Part shown: positions 40,989-49,920 of the stretch, in pieces
Layout: each line of letters starts with the position of its first letter
Position numbering within the stretch: position 1 is the stretch's first letter
From: MFD01275-c22 sp963705885
Lineage (GTDB): Bacteria; Actinomycetota; Actinomycetes; JACCUZ01
Reading direction: 5' to 3'
DNA: 64,000 nucleotides
NCBI GenBank assembly: GCA_963705885.1
Contig: OY970120.1
Span: 434,001 to 498,000 of the forward strand
Program-made: the position numbers and the translations under genes
Notes under the pieces: generated by a model
What the model was told of the DNA's origin: nothing
Seen by the model: the letters and a program-made list of their open reading frames with translations, nothing else
Database searches by the model: none

Positions 40989-42100
40989 CCCGCGAACCGC
41001 GTCGGGGACAGCGCCGACAGGTCGAAGTCCGTCCGGCCGCCGGTCACCAGGTCGGCGACCACCGAGCCGAGGACGGGCGTGAACTTGAAGCCGTGGCCCG
41101 AGAAGCCGCACGCCAGGACGACCCGGTCCGACGCGGGATGCGGGCCGACCACGAAGTGCTCGTCGGGCGTGAGCGTGTACCAGCAGTCGGCCGCGCGCCG
41201 GTGGTCGTGCCCGAGCCCGGGCAGCAGCCTCCCGGCGGTCGCGGCGACCTCGGCGGGCGACCACGCGCCGGCGGGGCGGTCGCCGGAGAAGTGCACGGCG
41301 ACCTTGACCCCTCCCGTGCCGCCGGCCGGACCCAGCGCGGGCGTCCCGTAGAGCGAGGTCCCGCCGCCGAGGTCCCACAGCCACACCGGGAGCCGGCCGG
41401 GGGCGAACCCGGCCGGGTGGGCCGGGAGGAACCAGTGCTGCACCCGCCTCTCGACGGTGAGCGGCAGGTCGAGCCCGCACAGCAGGTCGGGTGCCCACCG
41501 GCCCGGCGCCAGCACGAGAGCGCCCGCCCGGTGCGACCCCCGGGTCGTGGTGACGGTGACGGCGTCCTCCGACGCCGACCACCCGGTCACGGCTTCGTCG
41601 TGGCGCAGCTCGGCGCCCGCGGCGTCGGCCAGCCGCAGGTGCGCGGACACCGCGGTCTCGGGCTCGACGACGCCGGCCTGCGGCTCGTACAGCGCGAGCG
41701 TGCCCTCGGGCGGCCGCACCGCCGGGAACCGCCGGGCGACCTCGACCGGGTCGAGCACCTCGTGCTCGAGGTCCCACTCCCGCGCCGTCGCGATGCTGCC
41801 GTCGAGGACCCGGGTGCCCACGCCGCCGAGGAACAGCCCCCCGGTCGTGCGCAGCATCGGTGCGCCGTCGTCGCGGGTCAGCTCCGCCCACAGCTCGTAG
41901 GTGCGGAGCAGCAGCGGCACGTAGACCGCGCCCTCGTAGTAGACCTGCCGAACGATGCGCGACTCGCCGTGGCTGGAGCCCTCGGCGTGCGCTGCGGGCC
42001 GCGGGTCCAGCCCGAGCACCCGCAGCCCGCGACGGGCGAGGTGGCGGGCCGCCGCGCTCCCGAAGCCGCCGAGACCGGCGACCACGACGTCGTACGCCAC
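40985..42100 (-). CDS. solA: FAD-dependent N-methyl amino acid oxidase (SolA/sarcosine oxidase-like)
   Basis: 371 residues. FAD fold VVVAGLGGFGSAAARHLARRG, then SSHGESRIVRQVYYEG, a family signature, and ACGFSGHGFKFTPVLG near the end with the cysteine that binds FAD covalently in monomeric sarcosine oxidases. It should oxidise a secondary amine such as sarcosine or N-methyltryptophan with H2O2 release. Substrate uncertain. Confidence 0.88.
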   Translation of the reverse strand: MAYDVVVAGLGGFGSAAARHLARRGLRVLGLDPRPAAHAEGSSHGESRIVRQVYYEGAVYVPLLLRTYELWAELTRDDGAPMLRTTGGLFLGGVGTRVLDGSIATAREWDLEHEVLDPVEVARRFPAVRPPEGTLALYEPQAGVVEPETAVSAHLRLADAAGAELRHDEAVTGWSASEDAVTVTTTRGSHRAGALVLAPGRWAPDLLCGLDLPLTVERRVQHWFLPAHPAGFAPGRLPVWLWDLGGGTSLYGTPALGPAGGTGGVKVAVHFSGDRPAGAWSPAEVAATAGRLLPGLGHDHRRAADCWYTLTPDEHFVVGPHPASDRVVLACGFSGHGFKFTPVLGSVVADLVTGGRTDFDLSALSPTRFAG

Positions 42101-42110
42101 GACGGCGCGC

Positions 42111-42848
42111 CTACTGGGTGACCACGCGGAGGCGCTCGCGGAAGCCGCGCAGCAGGTCGTCCTCGCCCTCCCGGGTCACGGCGGTGTCCGGCCGCCGGCC
42201 CCACAGCCACAGCAACAGCTCGGAGGGCTCGCCGCTCACCACCGCGTCGGCGTGGCCGGGCTCACGCGAGAGCTCCACGTCGTCGGCCGTGAGGGTGCTG
42301 CGCCAGATGTGGTCGCCGGTGCGGACCGCGACCGTGCCGCGGCCGGGGCCGTCGGGACCGACGTCCTCGTGCTGGTAGCGCAGGAACAGGTCGAGCACCT
42401 CGTCGATGCCGTCGACCGCGAGGTCGTCGGCGACCGGGCTCACCGCGTCGAAGCCGCTCTCGACGTCGACCCGGTGCACGGCCGTCTCCTGGGCCATGCG
42501 ACGGAACCAGAAGCCGACGGTCTGGTCCGGCTCGTACCACGTGTAGGCGGGGGCGTCGGCGCCGCGAGCCGCCAGCTCGTCGGTCAGCTCGTCGAGCCGC
42601 GCGCGGAACCACGCGACGGCGTCGCCGCCCTCGCCCGGGCCGTGGTCCCAGTCGTCGGTGCTCTGCGGGCCGCCGGGCAGCCGCATGCACGCCACCTTGT
42701 GCGAGTAGACCTCGCCGGTGTGCACGAGGGCCTCGCCGACCGTCCACCCGGGGCAGGCCGGGACGTCCGCCGCGAGGCCGCCGCCGGCCAGCGCGGCCAT
42801 CCGCTCGGCGTCCCGTCGGAGGTGGGCGAGGTAGGTCTCGGGGGTCAT
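42111..42848 (-). CDS. Maleylpyruvate isomerase family / mycothiol-dependent protein
   Basis: 245 residues. The DinB-like four-helix N-terminal domain has VPACPGWTVGEALVHTGEVYSH (metal-type His), and HRVDVESG with the third metal-site residue; a C-terminal sterol-carrier-like domain contains LWGRRPDTAV. Such proteins use mycothiol or metal in thiol chemistry. Reaction unknown. ATG 42848 chosen; a GTG six bases upstream is possible. Confidence 0.85.
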   Translation of the reverse strand: MTPETYLAHLRRDAERMAALAGGGLAADVPACPGWTVGEALVHTGEVYSHKVACMRLPGGPQSTDDWDHGPGEGGDAVAWFRARLDELTDELAARGADAPAYTWYEPDQTVGFWFRRMAQETAVHRVDVESGFDAVSPVADDLAVDGIDEVLDLFLRYQHEDVGPDGPGRGTVAVRTGDHIWRSTLTADDVELSREPGHADAVVSGEPSELLLWLWGRRPDTAVTREGEDDLLRGFRERLRVVTQ

Positions 42849-42999
42849 GGCCACATCCTGTCCGCCCGACCCGGCCACGGCCAGGACCGTCCCCCACGCG
42901 GACCGGCTCCCTCCTCCCCACCCCGCTTCCGGGCTAGTATCAGCACGACTACGCACCGTCACCGCAGACGAGCAGGGTGACCGGGCGGGGGTGGGACCG

Positions 43000-43899
43000 A
43001 TGGGCCGTACGACCACCGCGGCGCGCGCCGTCGCGACGGTGCTGCTGGCCGCCCTCGCCGCGGCCTGCGTCGGCGGGTCCGACGACGTGGCGACCGACGA
43101 GGGCACGACGACCCCCGGGACAACCGGCACCAGTTCCGCCACCGGGACGGCCACGGGCACGCAGTCCCCGACGAGCCCCACTCCGTCGCCGTCGCCGACC
43201 AAGAAGAAGGGGCTCATCGCCTGGGTCCTCGGGCTCGGACCGGGATCCCCGAGCGGCCCGGCGTCCTTCGCGACCTACCTCGCCCTGCAGGAGCGACGGT
43301 GCAGCGACGTCTTCGACCGCCTCGACGACCTCCGCGACCCGGCGCGCACCCTCTACACCGGGGCCGGGCAGGGCTGCCTCGCCGCCTTCGAGGACCGCGC
43401 CGAGCTCTGGGACCCGGCCGCGCGTGCGCTCGAGCTCGTCCAGCACAGCGGTGACGAGCTCAACTGCATGGACCTCGCGGCCCTGGACCTGCTGACGCGG
43501 CTGGTCGACGCGCACGAGCTGGACCCCGACCGTGCCTTCCGTACGACCGGCCAGGGGTCGTGGAGCGGCCCGCCCTGCCCCACGGTCTCGCGGCTGGCGC
43601 CCGACGAGGGCGGGGAGGGCACGACCGTGGTCGTCGAGGGCAGCCACCTCGATGCCCACGACGGCGTGGACGTCGTCGACAGCGTGGGCCTGGTCCAGTC
43701 GGCGCAGGTCGTGAGCGCGTCCGGTGGGTCGTTGCAGGTGGTCATGCCGGAGGAGCCGCCGTCCGAGGGCTCCGTCACGGTGTGCGTCGTGGTGCGAGCC
43801 GAGCCCGGCTGGAACGCCGCGGGGGCGCTGTTCACCTACGACTCGGCGGACCTGCAGCCGCCGACGACCTTCACCTGCCCGCCGTCCGGCGACGGCTGA
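43000..43899 (+). CDS. Lipoprotein with IPT/TIG-like domain
   Basis: 299 residues. Signal peptide with lipobox LAALAAAC (Cys about 23), then a Ser/Thr/Pro/Gly linker to about 70. A helical domain with three cysteines (QERRCSDVF, GQGCLAAF, ELNCMDL) follows, then an IPT/TIG-like immunoglobulin fold (VSRLAPDEGGEGTTVVVEGSHL). It is anchored outside the membrane. A TAGTAT -10-like box lies at 42935. The stop overlaps the next ATG (TGATG), so the membrane protein is a probable partner. Confidence 0.78.
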   Translation: MGRTTTAARAVATVLLAALAAACVGGSDDVATDEGTTTPGTTGTSSATGTATGTQSPTSPTPSPSPTKKKGLIAWVLGLGPGSPSGPASFATYLALQERRCSDVFDRLDDLRDPARTLYTGAGQGCLAAFEDRAELWDPAARALELVQHSGDELNCMDLAALDLLTRLVDAHELDPDRAFRTTGQGSWSGPPCPTVSRLAPDEGGEGTTVVVEGSHLDAHDGVDVVDSVGLVQSAQVVSASGGSLQVVMPEEPPSEGSVTVCVVVRAEPGWNAAGALFTYDSADLQPPTTFTCPPSGDG

Positions 43900-44795
43900 T
43901 GGAGGCCGCCCGCCGCACCGATCCCCCGGCGACCGCCCTCGGCGCGACGGGCCCCGAGCCGCGCGCGGCGGACCCGCCCCGCCCGCTCGACCTCAAGCAG
44001 GTCCTGGCCGTCGTCGGCTCGCCGGTCGCCCTCGCGACCGCGCTGCTCTTCTACTTCGGCTGGGTGCGCAGCGAGGCCCAGGCCCGAGCGTTCGGCGCCG
44101 ACGCCAGCGTGTTCGCGATGTCGGCCCAGGACTACGTCCTGCGCAGCGTCAACGTGCTGTTCTTCCCGGTGATCCTGCTGCTGCTCCTCGCGCTGCTCGC
44201 GCTGCGCCTCGACCGTGCCCTGCGCGCCCGTCCGGTGCCGCCGGCGTGGCTGGGTCCGGCCTCGCGCGTGGTCCGGCTCTCCTGGGCGCTCTTCCTGCCG
44301 CTGGGCGTCGTCCTCGTCATCGTCGCGGGCCGGTTCGGCGACGTGACCCTGCCGCTGTGGGTGGGCCTCGCGATCGTCGCACCGGCGTACGGCTCGGTGC
44401 TGGGCCGTCGCGCCCGCCGCGACGCCTCGCGGTTCCCGACGGCGTCGTTCGCGCTGCTCGCGACGCTGGTCACCGTCACCCTGTTCTGGCAGACCGAGCG
44501 GCTCGCCCGGCTCGGCGGCGAGGCCCTCGCCCAGGACATCAAGGACAACCTCGCCGACCGGCTCGAGCGGGTCGAGCTGTTCAGCGCCGAGGACCTCAAC
44601 ATCGCCGCGCCGACCGTGACCCGCACGGCGCTTCCCGGCTCGGACGCGGCCTACGGCTACCGCTACTCGGGCTTCTTCCTGCTGCAGCGCTCGGGCGACA
44701 AGTACTTCCTGCTGACCGACGGCTGGGACGAGGACACCGGTCGTCTCGTCGTGCTCCCGGACAGCAACAGCATCCGCCTCGAGTTCGGCGGGTGA
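43899..44795 (+). CDS. Membrane protein, unknown
   Basis: 298 residues. About five hydrophobic segments (VLAVVGSPVALATALLFYFG, LFFPVILLLLLALLAL, LFLPLGVVLVIVAG, LPLWVGLAIVAPAYG, FALLATLVTVTLF), then a soluble C-terminal domain of about 100 residues (DNLADRLERVELFSAEDLNI ... KYFLLTDGWDED). No family recognised. Coupled to the lipoprotein upstream. Convergent with the MFS gene; the two stop codons lie in a 5-bp stem. Confidence 0.75.
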   Translation: MEAARRTDPPATALGATGPEPRAADPPRPLDLKQVLAVVGSPVALATALLFYFGWVRSEAQARAFGADASVFAMSAQDYVLRSVNVLFFPVILLLLLALLALRLDRALRARPVPPAWLGPASRVVRLSWALFLPLGVVLVIVAGRFGDVTLPLWVGLAIVAPAYGSVLGRRARRDASRFPTASFALLATLVTVTLFWQTERLARLGGEALAQDIKDNLADRLERVELFSAEDLNIAAPTVTRTALPGSDAAYGYRYSGFFLLQRSGDKYFLLTDGWDEDTGRLVVLPDSNSIRLEFGG

Positions 44796-44802
44796 GCCGC
44801 GC

Positions 44803-46083
44803 TCAGGTCTGGGACATAGTGTTCGTCATCTGCTCCTCGCGCACGCTGCGCCGCGGGATGCCGAACAGCTCACCGCGGATCTGCAGCCTCTCGTGGCGGG
44901 CCAGCACGAACGCCGCGACGACGGCGGCGAGGGCCGACACGAGACCGCCGAGGATCAGGCTCCACCTGGGGCCGAACGCCTCCGCGACCGCCCCGACGAG
45001 CGGCGCGCCCAGCGGCGTCCCCCCGAAGAACACGGCCATGTAGAGCGCCATCACGCGGCCGCGCATGACCGGGTCGACCCCGAGCTGCATCGTCGAGTTG
45101 GCGGCGGTGATGAACGTCAGCGCCGCGACCCCGACGGGGACGAGGATGACCGCGAAGAGGACGTACGTCGGCATGAGCCCGGACGCGACCTCCACCAGGC
45201 CGAACGCCAGCGCGGCCAGCAGCAGCAGCCGCAGCCGCGGCCGGCCGCGCCGGGCGGCCAGCAGCGCACCGGCCAGCGAGCCGACGGCCATGATCGAGCC
45301 GAGCAGGCCGAACTCGCCGGCTCCCTTGCCGAACTCCTCGGTCGCCATGAGCGCCATGGTCAGCTGGAAGTTCAGCCCGAACGTGCCGACGAAGAACACC
45401 AGCACCATGACGGTGAGCAGGTCGGGTCGGCTCCGGACGTACCTGATGCCCTCGAGCACCTGGCCCGGGCCGCGGCCCGCCCGCGGCGACGGGGCGAGCT
45501 CGTCGGCGCGCAGGCGCGTGAGCGCGTAGATGACCGCGGCGAAGGACAGCCCGTTGATCACGAACACCGGCCCGGTGTCGAACACCTCGATGAGCAGGCC
45601 GGCCAGTGCCGGCCCGATCACCCGGCCGAGGTTGAAGGAGGCGCTGTTAAGGCCCACGGCGTTGGGCAGGTCGTCGCGCCCGACCATCTCGATGACGAAG
45701 GACTGCCGGGCCGGGTTGTCGACAGCTGTCCCGAGACCGAGCAGCAGCGCCAGGACGTAGACGTGCCACACCTGCACGACGTCGGTGAGGTCCAGACCCG
45801 CCAGCACGAGGGCGACCGCCCCCATGAACGCCTGGGTGATGATGAGCAGCTTCCGCTTGGAGTAGCGGTCGGCGAGCATGCCGCCCCACGGGCCGACCAG
45901 CAGCATCGGCAGGAACTGCAGGCCCGTGGTGATGCCGAGCGCGACGCCGTCGTTGTCCGAGAGGCGCAGGACGAGCCAGTCCTGCGCGATGCGCTGCATC
46001 CAGGTGCCGATGTTCGACACCACGCCGCCGGCGTAATAGATGCGGTAGTTGCGGTTGCGCAGCGAGCGGAACGTCGGGCTCAC
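44803..46083 (-). CDS. MFS transporter of the DHA3 drug-efflux type
   Basis: 426 residues, 12 segments. FRSLRNRNYRIYYAGGVVSNIGTWMQRIAQDWLVL and WGGMLADRYSKRKLLIITQ (motif A) are typical of the MFS_3 / enterobactin-exporter-like group. GTG start overlaps the MarR stop (GTGA), so the regulator and pump are one operon; likely an efflux pump released by a MarR ligand. Confidence 0.88.
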   Translation of the reverse strand: MSPTFRSLRNRNYRIYYAGGVVSNIGTWMQRIAQDWLVLRLSDNDGVALGITTGLQFLPMLLVGPWGGMLADRYSKRKLLIITQAFMGAVALVLAGLDLTDVVQVWHVYVLALLLGLGTAVDNPARQSFVIEMVGRDDLPNAVGLNSASFNLGRVIGPALAGLLIEVFDTGPVFVINGLSFAAVIYALTRLRADELAPSPRAGRGPGQVLEGIRYVRSRPDLLTVMVLVFFVGTFGLNFQLTMALMATEEFGKGAGEFGLLGSIMAVGSLAGALLAARRGRPRLRLLLLAALAFGLVEVASGLMPTYVLFAVILVPVGVAALTFITAANSTMQLGVDPVMRGRVMALYMAVFFGGTPLGAPLVGAVAEAFGPRWSLILGGLVSALAAVVAAFVLARHERLQIRGELFGIPRRSVREEQMTNTMSQT

Positions 46084-46502
46084 AGGCGGGTCAGCCGCTC
46101 GATGACGGGCGCGGCAGCGCGCAGGACGTCGCGCTCCTGCTGGGTCAGCTCGGCCAGCCGGCAGGCCAGCCAGGCGTCACGCTGGCGCCGGTCCTCGCGC
46201 AGCATCTCGCGGGCCTGCGGCGTCAGCGAGACCCGGTGCTGGCGGCCGTCGCTCTCGTGCGGCGTGCGGTCGATGAGGCCGCGCTCCTCGAGACCGGCGA
46301 GGACCCGCGTCATCGACGGGGGCTGGACCTTCTCGTGGTCGGCCAGCTCACCTGGGGTGAGCGGACCGTGGCGGTCGAGGGAGCCGAGGGCGGCGAGCTG
46401 GGTGAGGCTCAGCCCGGCGTCGGGCCGCTCCGCGCGCAGCCGCCGCGACAGCCGCATGACCGACACCCGCAGCGAGCTGGCCAGCTCGGCGGTCCTGGTC
46501 AT
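46080..46502 (-). CDS. MarR-family transcriptional regulator
   Basis: 140 residues from ATG 46502. Winged-helix core: LSLTQLAALGSLDRHGPLTPGELADHEKVQPPSMTRVLAGLEERGLIDR and the wing RTPHESDGRQHRVSLT. It probably represses its own operon with the MFS pump. An ATG at 46523 is in frame but overlaps a TATGCT -10-like box, so 46502 is preferred; neither has a ribosome site. Confidence 0.88.
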   Translation of the reverse strand: MTRTAELASSLRVSVMRLSRRLRAERPDAGLSLTQLAALGSLDRHGPLTPGELADHEKVQPPSMTRVLAGLEERGLIDRTPHESDGRQHRVSLTPQAREMLREDRRQRDAWLACRLAELTQQERDVLRAAAPVIERLTRL

Positions 46503-46513
46503 GGTGGGCACGA

Positions 46514-46545
46514 TCGTTAGCATAACTCATTACCGCTGCTAACGA
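46514..46545. promoter_or_regulatory. Candidate MarR operator
   Basis: TCGTTAGC (46514-46521) and GCTAACGA (46538-46545) form a perfect 8-bp inverted repeat spaced by 16 bp, immediately upstream of the MarR gene and around its putative -10 (TATGCT on the minus strand). Low local GC sets it off from the surroundings. Confidence 0.6.
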
Positions 46546-46574
46546 CATTCCCTTTCCGGGCCAGGTAAGGACGG

Positions 46575-46985
46575 TCAGTCGGGCAGCGACGCCGTGACGT
46601 CGAGCTCGACGAGCTGACCGGGGAAGCCGAGCTGTGCGACCCCGAGCAGCGTGCTCGCGGTCGTGAACGCCGGACCGACGGCCGACCCGACCAGGCGGCG
46701 CCAGACGTCGCCCAGCACCACGACATCGGTGCTGACGACGTAGATCACCGTCCGGACGACGTCCTCCGGCGCGGCGCCCACGGCGGCGAGCGCGGCGAGC
46801 GTGTTGGCCGCCACCTGGTCGACCTGGGCGTCCACGTCGCCGGGGCCGACCAGCGTGCCGGAGCCCTCGAGGGGGCACTGCCCGGCGAGGTAGGCCGTGC
46901 GGCCCGCCTCCACCACCGTCACGTGGTGGTACCCCGGCGTCGGGTGCAGCCCGTCGGCGTCGACCCGGGTGATCCTCGTCGTCAT
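46575..46985 (-). CDS. RidA family protein
   Basis: 136 residues. TAYLAGQCPLEGSG, QVDQVAANTLAALAAVGAAPEDVVRTVIYVVST and the end GQLVELDVTASLP are RidA/YjgF blocks; the usual catalytic arginine lies in VVRTVIYVV. RidA deaminates reactive enamines and imines. CATACT lies seven bases before the ATG, suggesting a leaderless transcript. It lies upstream of MarR on the same strand. Confidence 0.85.
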   Translation of the reverse strand: MTTRITRVDADGLHPTPGYHHVTVVEAGRTAYLAGQCPLEGSGTLVGPGDVDAQVDQVAANTLAALAAVGAAPEDVVRTVIYVVSTDVVVLGDVWRRLVGSAVGPAFTTASTLLGVAQLGFPGQLVELDVTASLPD

Positions 46986-47025
46986 CCCGGCGAGTATGCG
47001 CCCGACCGGCCGGACGCGCACCGAG

Positions 47026-47940
47026 CTATCGACCACCGGGCCTGCGCAGTCGACGCGCGGCACGGGTCGCCGCACGGAGCTCGTCCGGGTACGCGTGACC
47101 GGCGGCCCGGCCGGTGCGGCGCTCCTCGCCGTGGAGGAGGCCGAGCGCCGCCCCGAGCTCCGTGTCCTCGGGCACTCCGCTCCGGAGGTCGAGCAGCAGC
47201 GCCCGGGCGGCGACGCTGTCCTGGTGCTCACCGAGCACGTCCTGCACCCGTCGGAAGCGCTTCCCCACCCGCCGGGCGGGCTTCCCGAGCACCGGCGACG
47301 CGGTCTCGGCGGCGTAGCGCGCCCGCTTCGCGGCCTTGCGGACCTCGTGGAGCCGCGTCGCACGCCCCGCGGCGGTCCTGGCGGTGCCCGCCGCGACGGC
47401 GCGACGGTCGACCCGGCGTGCCGCGCGGCGCACGAACCCCGGAAGCGCCCGGGCTGCCGGTCGCGCCGCGGCGGCCGACAGCGGCGGGTCCGCGGCCAGC
47501 GTGCCGAGCCGGGCGACGAGCAGCCGGTAGCGCTCGGAGCCGACGGCGGCCGCGAGGTCGGCGCAGGCCCGATCGCACCGGGCCCGCAGCTCGGCGTCGA
47601 GGTGCTGCCGCGCAGCATCCGAGGTACGTCCGCCGAGGCTCGCCGCGAGGTCGACGAGCCTCCTGTGCTGCACCTGGGCGTCACGCGCGGCAGCGAGAGC
47701 CGAGCCGAGCCAGCGCAGCTCTCCCCGCACGTCGTGCGTGCTGCCCTCGGCGAGGACCGGCCGGAACGTGTCCAGCGCCGACCGGAGCCGACGGGCGGCG
47801 ACCCGCATCCGGTGGACCCCCTCGGGGTCGCCGGCGAGCGCAGCCGGCTCGCAGGCGACCAGCTCGTCGACCTGCTCGCAAAGATGGCCGGTGACCACGT
47901 CCCCGACCGTCGTCACCCCGGGTCGCGCGGCGCGTGTCAT
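47026..47940 (-). CDS. CHAD domain protein
   Basis: 304 residues, helical and strongly basic. VHRMRVAARRLRSALDTFRP and RLHEVRKAAKRARYAAE are the two conserved-histidine CHAD repeats. CHAD domains bind polyphosphate, and the kinase that makes it (ppk1) is 20 kb away. No catalytic CYTH domain is attached. Confidence 0.9.
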   Translation of the reverse strand: MTRAARPGVTTVGDVVTGHLCEQVDELVACEPAALAGDPEGVHRMRVAARRLRSALDTFRPVLAEGSTHDVRGELRWLGSALAAARDAQVQHRRLVDLAASLGGRTSDAARQHLDAELRARCDRACADLAAAVGSERYRLLVARLGTLAADPPLSAAAARPAARALPGFVRRAARRVDRRAVAAGTARTAAGRATRLHEVRKAAKRARYAAETASPVLGKPARRVGKRFRRVQDVLGEHQDSVAARALLLDLRSGVPEDTELGAALGLLHGEERRTGRAAGHAYPDELRAATRAARRLRRPGGR

Positions 47941-48153
47941 CCCCCATCCCTACCCGCCCGGGCCGCTCCGCGCTGCGACGGACTGCGCTGCGACGGACCC
48001 CGGGAGTCGATCACTCGTCATCGAATCGCAAACCGAAGGGCGGTCAACCCGCAACCTCGCGTTGTCACCGTATCCACCGTGACCCTGGACCGGGCGGGCG
48101 TGACCCCGCGCCGCCGATCCGGGAGGGGACGGTCCGAGCGAGAAGAGGCGGCC

Positions 48154-48513
48154 ATGGCGCCAGCAGACGACCCGGGCACCGACGACGTCGCCCTCTTCCT
48201 CGCCGACGCGACGCTGCTGAAGGGGCTCTCCGAGCTCCGGTGGCACCTCGACGACCTCCTTGCCGACCGGAGCCCGGTGCTCGTCGTCGACATCTCCGGA
48301 ATGTCGCGGCTCTCCTCGGCCACCCTGGCCGCCCTCCTCTGGGCCCAGCGCGGCTGCCGTGGTCGCGGCGGCCGTGTCGTGCTGCGCGGGCCGACGAAGC
48401 GATGCCGCGACGTGCTCGTGCGCACCGGCCTGGTCGACCTGTTCGCCGTCGAGGACGCCGACGCCGCGCCTCTCTCGGGGCGCGTCGTCCTGGCCGGGCG
48501 GGGGACGTCATGA
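48154..48513 (+). CDS. STAS domain anti-sigma-antagonist-like protein (module A)
   Basis: 119 residues. VLVVDISGMSRLSSATLAALLWAQ contains the serine pair that is phosphorylated in SpoIIAA-type proteins; GRGGRVVLRGP follows. ATG has AAGAGGCGG upstream. It is translated with a phosphatase-like gene (ATGA overlap), a partner-switching layout. Module B at 49.4-50.3 kb is a paralogous copy in reverse orientation. Confidence 0.82.
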   Translation: MAPADDPGTDDVALFLADATLLKGLSELRWHLDDLLADRSPVLVVDISGMSRLSSATLAALLWAQRGCRGRGGRVVLRGPTKRCRDVLVRTGLVDLFAVEDADAAPLSGRVVLAGRGTS

Positions 48514-49034
48514 GCCAGACGACCTCCCTGCCCGACGTACGCGTCGAGCCCGCCCACTGGGCGCTGGTCAGCGACGAGCGGGGTGGCGGTTTCGTGATGG
48601 CGACCGTCGTCGGGAGCGCGCTGCACGTGCACGTGGGCGACCCGGCGGCGACGGGGACCGGACCCGGCCGCGACGGGGGTCTGGTGACCGCGGTCCTCGA
48701 CGAGACCGGGTCGGTGGTCGTCGAGACCACGACCGCCCCGCCCGCGCTCCTGGTCGCGCGCGACGGCACCCGGCTCCTGCCCGCGCAGCCCGGCCAGGAC
48801 ATGCCGACGCGGATGCGGGAGGGCGACCGGCTGGTGCTGTGCTCGGCGTCGGGCCTCGACGAACCGCCGCCGGGTCTGCTGCACCTGCTGCGCTGCGTCG
48901 CGGACGACCTGCTCCGGGTCAGCCCCGAGCACCTGCTCGCCACCGTTCTCGACGGCGTCGACGAGGGCGCCGCGACCGTGATCGCGCGCACCACGACGGG
49001 CCAGGCCGCCACGACAGGAGATGACTCGCCATGA
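48510..49034 (+). CDS. SpoIIE/PP2C-like protein with degenerate active site (module A)
   Basis: 174 residues. The fold is suggested by HVHVGDPAATGT, a SpoIIE-like APPALLVARDGTRLLPAQPG strand pair, and REGDRLVLCSASGLDE, where phosphatases have a metal-binding SDGL. Loss of that Asp suggests little or no phosphatase activity. Possibly a regulator of the upstream STAS protein. Overlaps both neighbours by 4 bp. Confidence 0.6.
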   Translation: MSQTTSLPDVRVEPAHWALVSDERGGGFVMATVVGSALHVHVGDPAATGTGPGRDGGLVTAVLDETGSVVVETTTAPPALLVARDGTRLLPAQPGQDMPTRMREGDRLVLCSASGLDEPPPGLLHLLRCVADDLLRVSPEHLLATVLDGVDEGAATVIARTTTGQAATTGDDSP

Positions 49035-49249
49035 CCAGCCCCGCCTTCGCGACGGAGATGAACACCCAGATCGACCTGGCCCGTCAGGAGCTCGAGATCG
49101 CCGTGGCGTCGGGCGACGACGATGCGGCGGCAGCGGCTGCCGCCCGGCTCGAGGACCTGGCGGAGGTCACCAGACGCCACGGCGTCGACGTGCACCAGGT
49201 GGCCCCGGGAACGACCGCCGACGGGGAAGCGGGGCGGTGGCCGGTCTGA
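49031..49249 (+). CDS. Small helical protein of module A
   Basis: 72 residues, one long amphipathic helix (IDLARQELEIAVASGDDDAAAAAAARLEDLAEVTRRHG) and a flexible tail. ATGA overlap with the phosphatase-like gene. No family recognised; its place in the STAS operon suggests a binding partner. Confidence 0.6.
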   Translation: MTSPAFATEMNTQIDLARQELEIAVASGDDDAAAAAAARLEDLAEVTRRHGVDVHQVAPGTTADGEAGRWPV

Positions 49250-49260
49250 TGTGACCCTCG

Positions 49261-49345
49261 CTCGACCCGGGCCGAGGCCGGGGTCGAGAGGTCGCATGCC
49301 CGGTCGGGCGTGTCGTCCCGCGGCGTCGGAGGGGAGCCGCGGGAC
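49261..49345. terminator. Two hairpins between convergent STAS modules
   Basis: CTCGACCC (49261-49268) / GGGTCGAG (49281-49288), and GTCCCGCGG (49315-49323) / CCGCGGGAC (49337-49345), both perfect. They likely terminate transcripts arriving from each side. Confidence 0.6.
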
Positions 49346-49389
49346 GGCACGCTGTCGCAGATGGGACCGACTCACCCCGGGCAGGGGTG

Positions 49390-49920
49390 TCAGGGACCGC
49401 CGGGCGCCCGGCCCTCCGCCGAGAGGCGGCGGACGACCGCAGCTGCACCGCCCCGCCTGCCGCGCACCAGGTCACGGACGAGCCGGTCGGTGTCCCGGCC
49501 GGCCAGGTCCGACCCGCCCTTGAGCAGGTCGACGACCCCCGCCGGATGGGCCTCGAGCGTCGACGCCGAGCACATCACCAGCAGGTCGTCCGCTGCGAGG
49601 ACGGTACCGCCGCTGGCGCGGCCGTCGGCCGGGAGCAGGACCGCACCCCGCGCCGAGACGACGAGCGCCGGGGGCGAGCAGCGCGTCACGAGCTGCACCG
49701 CGCCGTCGGGGAAGAGATCGGCGATCAGCACGGAGCGCAGGTGCCGCGCGGCGGCCGCGGGCGTGACGTCGCCGCGGTGGTGCCGGTCACCGACGCGGAT
49801 GTGGAGCTCGTGGCCCGACCGGGAGACCCCGGCGAGGCCCGCGTCACCGGCCAACGCGTCGACGACCCACCCGTCGACGGCCAGATGGGTCTCCGGCAGC
49901 CCGCTGACCAGCGGGCTCAT
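49390..49920 (-). CDS. SpoIIE/PP2C-like protein with degenerate active site (module B)
   Basis: 176 residues, paralogue of 48510-49034: HIRVGDRHHRGDVTPAAAARHL, CSPPALVVSARGAVLLPADG and DDLLVMCSASTLEA align with the first copy, and SAST again replaces the metal-binding SDGL. A full stretch VGD...AAARHLR is closer to real SpoIIE-type phosphatases than copy A. ATGA overlap with the STAS gene upstream on this strand. Confidence 0.62.
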   Translation of the reverse strand: MSPLVSGLPETHLAVDGWVVDALAGDAGLAGVSRSGHELHIRVGDRHHRGDVTPAAAARHLRSVLIADLFPDGAVQLVTRCSPPALVVSARGAVLLPADGRASGGTVLAADDLLVMCSASTLEAHPAGVVDLLKGGSDLAGRDTDRLVRDLVRGRRGGAAAVVRRLSAEGRAPGGP

